A stretch of 10,373 nt of DNA, taken from assembly GCA_050747825.1 (NCBI GenBank), contig JBOGJG010000258.1, forward strand, positions 1 to 10,373, given 5' to 3'. This DNA is from JBOGJG01 sp050747825 (GTDB lineage Bacteria; Acidobacteriota; UBA6911; RPQK01; JBOGJG01). The translations under genes were made by a program, and so were the position numbers. Shown here in pieces: positions 1-6,881 of this stretch. Position 1 is the first letter of the stretch, and each line of letters begins with the position of its first letter. The notes below the pieces were generated by a model. The model was not told where the DNA came from. It saw only the letters and a list, made by a program, of their open reading frames with translations, and made no database searches.

Positions 1-42
1 GATCAGGCAGTACGTCGCTATAATGAATGTCGCCAGGTCCAC
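1..42 (-). CDS. IS982-like transposase, first 14 codons (partial)
   Basis: The minus strand reads GTG at 42-40, then codons for VDLATFIIATYCLI up to the window edge. The right-hand copy encodes the same peptide with Glu instead of Ala at codon 4 and continues further into a recognisable IS982-type N-terminus, which is why this fragment can be named. The GTG start is inferred from the right copy, where an upstream in-frame stop leaves no other good start. A GGAGGT-like ribosome site lies just before it. Confidence 0.7.
   Translation of the reverse strand, partial: MDLATFIIATYCLI
19..24 (+). promoter_or_regulatory. Possible outward-facing -10 box in IS end
   Basis: A perfect TATAAT hexamer lies on the plus strand inside the IS, antisense to the transposase start and pointing into hsdM-hsdS-qat. 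The -35 region falls outside the window. The equivalent bases in the right IS copy show no good TTGACA match at 16-18 bp spacing, so this is only a candidate. Such a promoter would matter because the IS has separated the operon from its native 5' region. Confidence 0.25.
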
Positions 43-102
43 GGGGCACCTCCACGGGTCAGCGGTTCGTCACCGCCCATGGTAGCGCCACCGTGGACCT
101 GG
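33..102 (-). repeat. Inverted repeat enclosing the transposase start (left copy)
   Basis: CCAGGTCCACGG (33-44) and CCGTGGACCTGG (91-102) are perfect 12-base reverse complements separated by 46 bases. In transposase mRNA one arm contains the GTG start codon, and the ribosome site lies inside the loop next to it. The same structure occurs at 10176-10245 in the other copy. It may sequester the start when transcription enters from outside the element, as is known for some other IS families; here that is inference. Confidence 0.6.
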
Positions 103-125
103 CTGCTCAAACTTGCACACGGGGT

Positions 126-799
126 TAACTAACCCGCCATTTGGCACCCGCGGCGCCAACCAGAATCCGGACCGGGAAGACTTCGTCGTCGCCACCAGCA
201 ATAAGCAACTCAACTTCCTCCAGCACGTCCTGACCATTCTCAAGCCGGGTGGCCGGGCGGCCGTCGTGGTCCCGGACAACGTGCTCTTTGCCAATCAGGC
301 AGCGGACGTCTTCAAGGTGCTGATGGAGGACTGTGATGTCCATACCGTGCTGCGCAACACCCGCGGCACCTTCAGCCCCTACACCGAGGGCACCAAGACC
401 AACGTCATCTTCTTTACTAAGGGCCGGCCGACGGAATGTACTTGGATCTATGACGCCAGAGCGAATGTGCCCAAAATCACGAAGAAGAGCCGGCCGCTGA
501 CTGTCAAACACTTCGCCGAGTTTGAGCGATGTTTCGGTGATGATCCCAACGGGCGCAGCAAGCGTTGCGAGTCAGACTCGGCCGAAGGCCGCTGGCGCTC
601 CTTTCCCATCGACGAGGTTAAGCAGAAGCATTACAAGCTGGATGCGTTCAAGTGGATTCGGGATGAAGAGCTTGACGACCCCGATGACTTGCCGGAGCCG
701 GAGGAGCTGATCACCGAGGCGATGGAAGAGCTGCAACTGGCGCTTGATGACCTGACGGACATTCAGCAGCTGCTGGAAGGGAATGGAGCAGCCGCATGA
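126..799 (+). pseudogene. hsdM: hsdM, type I methyltransferase subunit, 5'-truncated by IS
   Basis: This is the C-terminal part of the adenine-specific methyltransferase of a type I restriction-modification system. The readable frame starts in the IS end and enters hsdM at LTNPPFGTRGAN. NPPF is the catalytic motif IV of N6-adenine methylases. It is followed by the typical LKPGGRAAVVVPDNVLF segment and an acidic C-terminal tail. About 222 residues remain of a family usually near 500, so the N-terminal helical domain and the SAM-binding motif I are missing. The only upstream in-frame start is a TTG at 113 inside the IS, without a clear ribosome site. The stop overlaps the hsdS start (ATGA), so the remnant was the gene upstream of hsdS in the operon. 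It is very unlikely to methylate DNA. Confidence 0.9.
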
Positions 800-2154
800 C
801 CGATCAAGCGCTCGAAGCGCCTGAAAATTGGAAGGTATTGCCTCTTGGCGAAGTAACAGCTCTTGTGAAGGAGAAGGTTGACCCGACGCACTTGCCCGAG
901 GCTCCATATGTCGGCTTGGAACACATCGAGGCGCACACGATGCGGTTGCTCGGACACGGCCGAGGCGCGGACGTGAAAAGCGCAAAAACCAGATTCTCGA
1001 CAGGCGACGTTCTCTACGGCAAGTTGCGACCCTATCTGAACAAGGTGGCGGTGCCCGACTTCAGCGGAATCTGTTCGACCGACATACTCGTCTTTTCCGA
1101 ATCGCCGGATCTCGATCCCCGCTATCTTGCCAACTTCCTCAACCAGTTGTGGGTTGCTGAGCGAGCTCACCACCTTTCAAATGGGGTTGAGCTTCCAAGG
1201 GTAGATTGGAAGTCGCTTTCGCAGTTGGCAATCACCTTTCCGGCGAGTAGGTCCCAACAACGGGCAATTGTGCAGCAAATCGAATCCGCCCGATCTCTCC
1301 AAGCAAGCGCCAGTGAACACCTTGCTACCGCCCGGCGAGCGATCGAGCGCTTCCGCCAGTCTATTCTCGCCGCTGCCTGCTCCGGTCGCCTCACGGCCGA
1401 CTGGCGCGAGGGGAACGCTGATACCGAACCAGCCCTCGCATTGGTTGAAAGGTCACGGGCCGTCCTCGCAAAGCGAGCCCGAGCACGCCGACTTACCGAT
1501 GACACAGCAGTACCGGACTGGCTTGAGATCCCGGAGACGTGGGAATGGGCACCACTTGGCTCCCTGGCCGAAATTAAAGGTGGCATTCAAAAGCAGCCGA
1601 AGCGAGCTCCGAAAGAGAATGCGTACCCGTACCTGCGCGTGGCTAACGTCCTTCGTGGACGCCTAGACCTTTCCGAGATCCACAGATTTGAACTATTCGA
1701 CGACGAGCTAAACACATACCGACTGCTCCCAGGTGATCTCCTGATCGTCGAGGGTAACGGGAGCTTGACCGAGATCGGACGCAGCGCCATCTGGAACGGT
1801 GCCATCGACGACTGCGTCCACCAGAACCACATCATTCGGGTGCGCTGTGTTGAGGCGGACCCACGGTTCATCGACCTGGTCTGGAATTCGCCGGTCGGCG
1901 CACGCGAAGTAGCGGAGCTTGCGGTCACGTCGTCGGGTCTTTACTCATTGAGTGCGGGTAAGATCGCCGCGTTCGCGATTCCCGTTCCGCCACTTGAGGA
2001 ACAGAGCGAGATCGTTCGGCGTGCAAGTGCGCTGCTCCAGCTTGCCAATGCGCAGCTTGTCCGCGTCGATGCTGCTGCTCGTGGCGTGGAGAAGAGCGCG
2101 CAAGCCGTCCTCGCCAAGGCCTTTCGCGGCGAACTAATCGGAGACCTGACATGA
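796..2154 (+). CDS. hsdS: Type I restriction-modification specificity subunit HsdS
   Basis: HsdS (452 residues) recognises the bipartite DNA target for the HsdM/HsdR complex. The usual two-repeat plan is visible. Target-recognition domain 1 spans about residues 10-155 (with GDVLYGKLRPYLNK) and conserved helix 1 about 157-195 (SQQRAIVQQIE... ending AACSGRLTADWR). Domain 2 spans about 245-395 (with LLPGDLLIVEGNGS) and helix 2 about 398-448 (PPLEEQSEIVRR... ending AKAFRGEL). Length is normal and the frame is intact. The start overlaps the hsdM stop as ATGA and has GGAG seven bases upstream. The gene in turn overlaps qatA by ATGA. With hsdM truncated and no hsdR in view, HsdS may have no working partner here unless an HsdM from another locus can serve. 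Its base composition is lower in GC than the hsdM remnant, as often seen in exchanged S subunits. Confidence 0.93.
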   Translation: MTDQALEAPENWKVLPLGEVTALVKEKVDPTHLPEAPYVGLEHIEAHTMRLLGHGRGADVKSAKTRFSTGDVLYGKLRPYLNKVAVPDFSGICSTDILVFSESPDLDPRYLANFLNQLWVAERAHHLSNGVELPRVDWKSLSQLAITFPASRSQQRAIVQQIESARSLQASASEHLATARRAIERFRQSILAAACSGRLTADWREGNADTEPALALVERSRAVLAKRARARRLTDDTAVPDWLEIPETWEWAPLGSLAEIKGGIQKQPKRAPKENAYPYLRVANVLRGRLDLSEIHRFELFDDELNTYRLLPGDLLIVEGNGSLTEIGRSAIWNGAIDDCVHQNHIIRVRCVEADPRFIDLVWNSPVGAREVAELAVTSSGLYSLSAGKIAAFAIPVPPLEEQSEIVRRASALLQLANAQLVRVDAAARGVEKSAQAVLAKAFRGELIGDLT

Positions 2155-4040
2155 GCCAGGCCCCCGATATCAAGTTGTCTCTCTGGTCCGATGAACCAGC
2201 TCAGACCGATATGCTGTCGTTCGACGCCGTGGCCCAAACCGTGGCCGATGCCCTGCTTGATGACAGCCTCGACCCGGTGGCTCTTGGTCTGTCTGGCAGC
2301 TGGGGCAGTGGCAAGACGACCGTCTTGAACCTCATCGCGGCTGAGCTAAAGCGACGCACGTCCAGCGGTCAGAAAGTATTAGTGGTTCAGACCGATCCGT
2401 GGCGCTATGACCCATCAACCGGAGCGAAGGAGAGCCTGATCTCAGAGGTATTGGCCGCTCTCGGTGCCGAGGTCGCCCAGTCGGACACAAAGACAGAAAA
2501 AGCTCAACATCTGTTGCTTCGCTTGGGCAAGAGAATTCACTGGTCGAAGGCCATTAAGCTTGCAGCGACAACATCAATCACTCTGCAAATCCCAAGCGTG
2601 GATCAGCTGGTCGACCTAGTGAAACCCAATGACGAAACCGAGGACGATGTTCGAGGATTAGAAGCATTTCGGGAGGAATTTGCGCAGCTCATCAATTCAG
2701 ATGACCTCCAGCATGTCCGTGCCGTTGTAGTGCTGGTCGACGACCTCGACCGGTGCCTACCCCCGACTGTGGTCGAGAGTCTTGAGGCCATGCGCCTCTT
2801 CCTGGCGGTCCCCAAGATGTCCTTCGTGATCGCGGCCGACGAGGACCGGGTCGCCGATGCCATCCGCACCCAGTTCAAGATCACCGGAACCCCGGAAGAG
2901 GACAGCGACCGCGACGAGGAGGACCCAGCCCACTTGTACCTGCACAAGATCGTCCAGACGGCCATTCCGCTGCCGGCCCTGAGCCACTTCGATACCCAGG
3001 CGTACCTGCTGTTGCTGCAGATGCAGGCCACCGCCAGCCAAGAGCAACTGGCCACGCTGATCGCCAACTGCGCCGAGGTGAGGCGTCAGGGTGGCAATGT
3101 CGACGACATCGCTCCTGTCGAGGGCCAGAGCTTCGTGGATGAGCTGGCGTTCGCGAGCCGCTTGACGCCGCTGCTGTATGAAAAACTGCGGGGAAACCCG
3201 CGACGGATCAAGCGGTTCCTCAATGACCTGCACGTCCGACAGTCGGTGGCCACGCGCCGCGGCATCCAGCTAGATCCGGCGGTGATCGCCAAGCTGATGA
3301 CCCTCGAAGTCTTGATGGAGAAAGAGTTCCGGTTAATGCTGGACTGGCTGGGCAAGGGCATGCTGCGAGATCAGCTGACCAAACTGGAGGTAGAGGCCGG
3401 CCGCTCAGCCCAACCGCCGGATGGCCAGACGGCCACTCCCGCGGCCAGTGACAGCGGGGCCAAGCCTTCCCCGAACAAGAAAACCGCCAAGACGAAGGAT
3501 GACCCGGTCAGTAGTGGAGAGTTCAGCCAGGCCATGGTGCGGTGGGCCAAGCTGTTTCCATCGCTTCAGGGTATCGACCTGTCACCCTACCTCACCCTGG
3601 CGGCCTCGTTTGTCGGGGTGACGCTGATCGATGACAGCCTGCCGGAGCGGCTGCGCGACATCGCGGCCAACCTCCTATCCGAAGCCCGAGCGGAGCAGGC
3701 GGCGGTCCGAGACGCCGATCTGGACGCGCTCGGTGATGGGGATGCCGAGGATCTACTGCTCCACATCGGTCGGGCGATGCGCGATCAGCCGACGAAGCAG
3801 AAGGCCGGCGTGAATGCCGTCCTGCGGATTGCACGTCGCCGTCCCTCTCTCGCCGAGACGGCCAGTGAGGCGCTGCTGATGCTACCGCCCAGTGAACTCA
3901 GTGCCGCTACCCCGATCCAGTTCAGGGCAGATGACCCTCAGGAAGTGCGAAAAGTCCTCACCTCCTGGAAGGGCAAGGTCCCGCCTGGGCCGGTCAGCCG
4001 GGCGATTGACAACGCCCTGACACAGAGGGCCGCCAGCTGA
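2151..4040 (+). CDS. qatA: QatA, KAP-family P-loop ATPase of the Qat defence system
   Basis: This 629-residue protein is a KAP-type NTPase. Walker A is GSWGSGKT at residues 49-56, followed by the KAP signature WRYDP. Walker B is LVDDLDR around residues 195-201 (acidic pair D197, D198). The family hallmark NPRRIKRFLNDL lies near 350-360. A low-complexity linker rich in Pro, Ala, Lys and Thr (about 415-455) joins a C-terminal helical region. KAP ATPases act in several anti-phage systems. The following genes qatB, qatC and qatD identify this one as QatA. The start overlaps the hsdS stop (ATGA) and has GGAG seven bases upstream, so translation is probably coupled to hsdS. GC content rises from about 50% to about 65% near base 2720, inside the ATPase domain. 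The molecular role of QatA in defence is not shown by the sequence. Confidence 0.93.
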   Translation: MSQAPDIKLSLWSDEPAQTDMLSFDAVAQTVADALLDDSLDPVALGLSGSWGSGKTTVLNLIAAELKRRTSSGQKVLVVQTDPWRYDPSTGAKESLISEVLAALGAEVAQSDTKTEKAQHLLLRLGKRIHWSKAIKLAATTSITLQIPSVDQLVDLVKPNDETEDDVRGLEAFREEFAQLINSDDLQHVRAVVVLVDDLDRCLPPTVVESLEAMRLFLAVPKMSFVIAADEDRVADAIRTQFKITGTPEEDSDRDEEDPAHLYLHKIVQTAIPLPALSHFDTQAYLLLLQMQATASQEQLATLIANCAEVRRQGGNVDDIAPVEGQSFVDELAFASRLTPLLYEKLRGNPRRIKRFLNDLHVRQSVATRRGIQLDPAVIAKLMTLEVLMEKEFRLMLDWLGKGMLRDQLTKLEVEAGRSAQPPDGQTATPAASDSGAKPSPNKKTAKTKDDPVSSGEFSQAMVRWAKLFPSLQGIDLSPYLTLAASFVGVTLIDDSLPERLRDIAANLLSEARAEQAAVRDADLDALGDGDAEDLLLHIGRAMRDQPTKQKAGVNAVLRIARRRPSLAETASEALLMLPPSELSAATPIQFRADDPQEVRKVLTSWKGKVPPGPVSRAIDNALTQRAAS

Positions 4041-4831
4041 TGGGTACCAGCGGCGCCTACTCGGGCAGTGGTGGCAGCGACGGCAAGGCCATCCGCGATG
4101 CCGTCGGCGAGTTCCTCGATGGCATCTCTGACCCGACCAATCAAAACCAGGAAGGCGACAACGGTCAACGTCTTGATCCGGAAGCGATGCGGCGCGTTCT
4201 CAATTTGCTTCGACCGGCTTCATCGCGCGGCTCCGGCGCCGGGGCCGGCGGTGGTGGATCAGGCGGTGGCCAACCTGGTGCTTCGACCGGCCGAACCAGG
4301 AGTGGTGGAGGCCCACAGCGCTCGATTGCCAGATCGGCGAGGACGGCAGGGCGAGCCGCCGCCGCGGCCTACGCCTATCGCACCGGTGATGCCGAGACGC
4401 TGCAGCGGCTGGGCCTCGACTATGACGAGCTTCGCGGGCTTGGAGATCAGTTCGAGGTCCTGCGACGCATCGTTGACATGGCCTGCAGTTCGTCCGACAG
4501 CACAATCGAGGACCATGAACAGCGGCTGGTCGCCGCCGAAGTAGCGGAATGGGTGCTGGACCTGGAGGGCGGTGGGTACATTCCCACGCCTGAAGAAATC
4601 GTCCGTCAGACGATCGGCCTCATCATCGCCGAAACGCTGCTGAGCGAGTCGGGCAACCTGCTCAACAGCAACGACAGCGCCATCATGGCTGAACAAGAGG
4701 TTCGCGACGTTGCCGAGGCCCTGGCTAACCAGGCCCAGTTGTCGGTGGATGGAGCGACCGAAGACGAGATTACCCAGGCCATTGAATCGGGGATCGAAAC
4801 TCTGCGCAGTATCCGCGGAGGATCGTCGTAA
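4040..4831 (+). CDS. qatB: QatB, Qat system protein
   Basis: This 263-residue protein is identified mainly by position between qatA and qatC and by its N-terminus MGTSGAYSGSGGSDGK, which matches the Gly/Ser-rich MGTS start I recall for QatB proteins. A second Gly/Ser-rich stretch (about residues 60-95) links the N-terminus to a helical C-terminal half containing AARAAAAAYAYRTGDAETL-like sequence (near 110-125) and EVAEWVLDLEGG. No catalytic motif is visible. The start shares one base with the qatA stop (TGATG) and the stop shares one base with the qatC start (TAATG). After removal of Met the protein would begin with Gly. In the related QueC-like branch of CBASS the N-terminal glycine of a partner is, as I recall, conjugated to a deazaguanine, so QatB could be a substrate of QatC; that step is inference. 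Confidence 0.85.
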   Translation: MGTSGAYSGSGGSDGKAIRDAVGEFLDGISDPTNQNQEGDNGQRLDPEAMRRVLNLLRPASSRGSGAGAGGGGSGGGQPGASTGRTRSGGGPQRSIARSARTAGRAAAAAYAYRTGDAETLQRLGLDYDELRGLGDQFEVLRRIVDMACSSSDSTIEDHEQRLVAAEVAEWVLDLEGGGYIPTPEEIVRQTIGLIIAETLLSESGNLLNSNDSAIMAEQEVRDVAEALANQAQLSVDGATEDEITQAIESGIETLRSIRGGSS

Positions 4832-6120
4832 TGGTCCAGTTCGCCCTCCGCCTCACCGCTCCCGAGACCGTGACTGCTGCTGAAGCAGCTTCGTCCTTTT
4901 ATTGGCTACTTGATTCCCGATCGTCGTTCACCCCAGGCTTGGGTCCGTCGCTGGGCGCGTTCGGCGCGGTACCCAGCCTCAATATCGACCTGGTTCGGAT
5001 CGCCCTGGCCGTCTATGCCGCCGACCGCTCGGTGCCGAGAACGGCCGGCGGGTCGGACTGGAACCAGCGCGAGATAGAGTTGCAAATCCCGGTTTCGGAT
5101 GCCGCGCCCTGGCGACGCGTCGCCTCCGAGCTGGAGGCCGCCATCAACTTTCTGAGCGGTGACCGGTGGCGATTGTCGTTTCACGAGGAGGAGGCGCCAA
5201 CCGAGGATGTTCGCCAGCATCCTGAGACTCCCCGGAGGGTCGTGCTCTTGAGCGGGGGAGCGGACTCGGCCGTCGGTGGGCTGGTGTCCCGCAGCGCCCT
5301 AAAGGCTGGTGACCACCAACACCTGCTGTCGCACTTCAGTGCCAGCCACTTGGCACCTACCCAGCGAAGAGTGGCGGCCGAGCTCGAGCGGCTAATCCCC
5401 GGTCCCTCTCAGCGCCACGAGGTCGTACACCTTAGCCGCAAGGGCAGGCGAATCGACGGCAACGCCTACCCTGACGAGTTCAGTACCCGATCTCGGTCTT
5501 TACTGTTTCTCTCGCTGGGGCTCGCCGCGGCAGCGGTCCACGGCGTGCCGCTCTGGATCCCTGAGAACGGATTTGCTTCGCTCAACCCCCCGCTCGGTCC
5601 GGAGCGACGGGGTAGCCTATCCACCCGAACCACCCACCCGATGTTTCTGCAATCGCTCACGGCGGTACTGAACCAGATCGGTGCTCACGCTCAAGTTGAG
5701 AACCCGTTTGCCCGATCTACCAAGGGAGAGATATTTGCCCAAGCGGCGAACCTGGTGGGGGCAGCAGAGGCATCAGCCCTGCTCAGCGGTACCCACTCCT
5801 GCTCGCTAACCGGCCAACGAGCGCACGGCGTCCCGCCCAGCAAGTCCTGCGGGGTTTGCTTCGCCTGTCTGGTTCGCCGGGCCTCCTTCGTGGCCTCAGG
5901 ACTGGACGACCAAACGGAGTACATCGACGCCGACGACAACACCGCTCTGGCAGAGTGGCTAACGACCAACTCCGTTGAGCGGCAAGTACAGAACTTCATC
6001 CAGCGCGGGGTGCAGCCGCGGGATCTGATAGCGCTGAATCTGCCCGCCGACTACCCAATCTCCGAAGCCTTGGACCTGTGTCGACGCGCCATTGTCGAGC
6101 TGCGGAGCCTGTATCCATGA
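4831..6120 (+). CDS. qatC: QatC, QueC-like PP-loop enzyme of the Qat defence system
   Basis: QatC (429 residues) resembles QueC, the ATP-using enzyme that makes preQ0 from 7-carboxy-7-deazaguanine, but carries an extra N-terminal region of about 130 residues. The PP-loop ATP-pyrophosphatase motif SGGADS lies at residues 141-146. A QueC-type zinc-binding cysteine set is present: C324, C340, C343 and C346 (CGVCFAC). Between them are segments typical of QatC: IPENGF followed by LNPPLGPERRGSLSTRTTHP and later NPF..STKGE. No queuosine pathway gene (queD, queE, queF, folE) is nearby, so a defence role fits better than tRNA modification. The start overlaps the qatB stop (TAATG) with GGAGG nine bases upstream. 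The stop overlaps qatD (ATGA). All expected active-site motifs are intact. Confidence 0.93.
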   Translation: MVQFALRLTAPETVTAAEAASSFYWLLDSRSSFTPGLGPSLGAFGAVPSLNIDLVRIALAVYAADRSVPRTAGGSDWNQREIELQIPVSDAAPWRRVASELEAAINFLSGDRWRLSFHEEEAPTEDVRQHPETPRRVVLLSGGADSAVGGLVSRSALKAGDHQHLLSHFSASHLAPTQRRVAAELERLIPGPSQRHEVVHLSRKGRRIDGNAYPDEFSTRSRSLLFLSLGLAAAAVHGVPLWIPENGFASLNPPLGPERRGSLSTRTTHPMFLQSLTAVLNQIGAHAQVENPFARSTKGEIFAQAANLVGAAEASALLSGTHSCSLTGQRAHGVPPSKSCGVCFACLVRRASFVASGLDDQTEYIDADDNTALAEWLTTNSVERQVQNFIQRGVQPRDLIALNLPADYPISEALDLCRRAIVELRSLYP

Positions 6121-6881
6121 GACACCTTCGCCCGATCGACCTCCACGCGCATATGGCTCCCGACATAGGTGCGGCGGACTTGATGGAGCTTGGGGCGTTG
6201 GTGTTCGCGGTGACCAGATCCATCGATGAGGCGGAAGCTGCGCTCAATCGTCGGGATGAGTGGACGGTTTGGGGAGTGGGGTGCCACCCGGGCCTTGTCG
6301 GCGCTCAGCGAAGCTTCGAGGTTGGGCGCTTTACCGCGTTGGTCGAACGAACGCCGTTCGTAAGCGAAATTGGACTGGACGGAACGTCCCGTGTGCCCAT
6401 GCCGCTGCAGCGGCAGCGCTTGGGAGAAATACTCGCCGTGCTGCAGTTAGCGCCACGCATCACCAGCATTCACAGCTACCGCGCAACAACGGAGGTCTTG
6501 GCCGAGCTAGAGGCAAGGCCGATTTCAGGAGCGATCCTGCATTGGTGGCTTGGCGACCAGTCACAAACAGCACGAGCGGTGGAACTTGGGTGCTACTTTT
6601 CAATCAACACATCATCACTCCGGCATCAGGACCTACTGAGAAGGATCCCTATCGAACGGATATTCAGCGAGACTGATCACCCATTTGGTGACCGTCACCG
6701 AAAGGGCGTACGGCGGCCGGGGGCAGTGGAAGATGTTGAGCTAGCGATCGCGACTTGCCACGGACTTTCACAGGACGCGGTGAGGCAACGCCTGTGGCAG
6801 AATCTGGCGACTCTGGTAAGCCAGACAGGCACGGCGAGGCTCTTGCCTAGGACGCTGCGAGCTCGCCTGGCTTCGGTCTAA
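6117..6881 (+). CDS. qatD: QatD, TatD-like metal-dependent nuclease of the Qat system
   Basis: This 254-residue TatD-family protein is an amidohydrolase-fold, metal-dependent DNase type. The metal ligands are all visible: H10 and H12 (DLHAHMAP), E84 (VSEIGLDG), H119 (SIHSYR), H142 (LHWWLG) and D187 (SETDHPFGD). Length is normal for TatD. The start chosen is the ATG overlapping the qatC stop (ATGA), with GGAG nine bases upstream. A longer reading from 6078 would add 13 residues with no family support. As last gene of qatABCD it is probably the nucleic-acid-processing effector, but whether it cuts phage DNA is not evident. No clear intrinsic terminator follows it. Confidence 0.92.
   Translation: MRHLRPIDLHAHMAPDIGAADLMELGALVFAVTRSIDEAEAALNRRDEWTVWGVGCHPGLVGAQRSFEVGRFTALVERTPFVSEIGLDGTSRVPMPLQRQRLGEILAVLQLAPRITSIHSYRATTEVLAELEARPISGAILHWWLGDQSQTARAVELGCYFSINTSSLRHQDLLRRIPIERIFSETDHPFGDRHRKGVRRPGAVEDVELAIATCHGLSQDAVRQRLWQNLATLVSQTGTARLLPRTLRARLASV

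Larger units (their letters stand above)
1..125 (-). mobile_element. Partial IS982-like element, left copy
   Basis: This is the transposase-proximal end of an insertion sequence, lying in reverse. It is identical, apart from one base (32), to the reverse complement of 10153-10277. Read outward, the element ends ACCCCGTGTGCAAG..., and IS982-family ends typically begin ACC. The first 42 bases encode the start of the transposase on the minus strand. The remaining roughly 80 bases hold the leader with a long inverted repeat. The inner boundary is placed at 125 because hsdM sequence resumes right after it. The six bases TAACTA (126-131) also match the other copy's flank, so the exact edge could lie a few bases further right. 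The element continues beyond the window start. Confidence 0.8.

Noticed and set aside
113..799. Reading hsdM as an intact 228-residue gene from TTG at 113
   Set aside because: The TTG lies in the IS end, has no ribosome site, and the same LHTGLT peptide also precedes the unrelated membrane gene at the other copy. It is an accident of the IS end.
4068..4544. 158-residue frame inside qatB
   Set aside because: Out-of-frame shadow of qatB; the qatB frame keeps the one-base overlaps on both sides.
6078..6116. Longer qatD start at 6078
   Set aside because: The added residues are shadow of qatC, and the ATG at 6117 has a GGAG at proper spacing and fits the TatD N-terminus.
4831..6120. qatC as a housekeeping queC for queuosine synthesis
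   Set aside because: It is longer than QueC by about 200 residues, sits between qatB and qatD, and no other queuosine gene is present.
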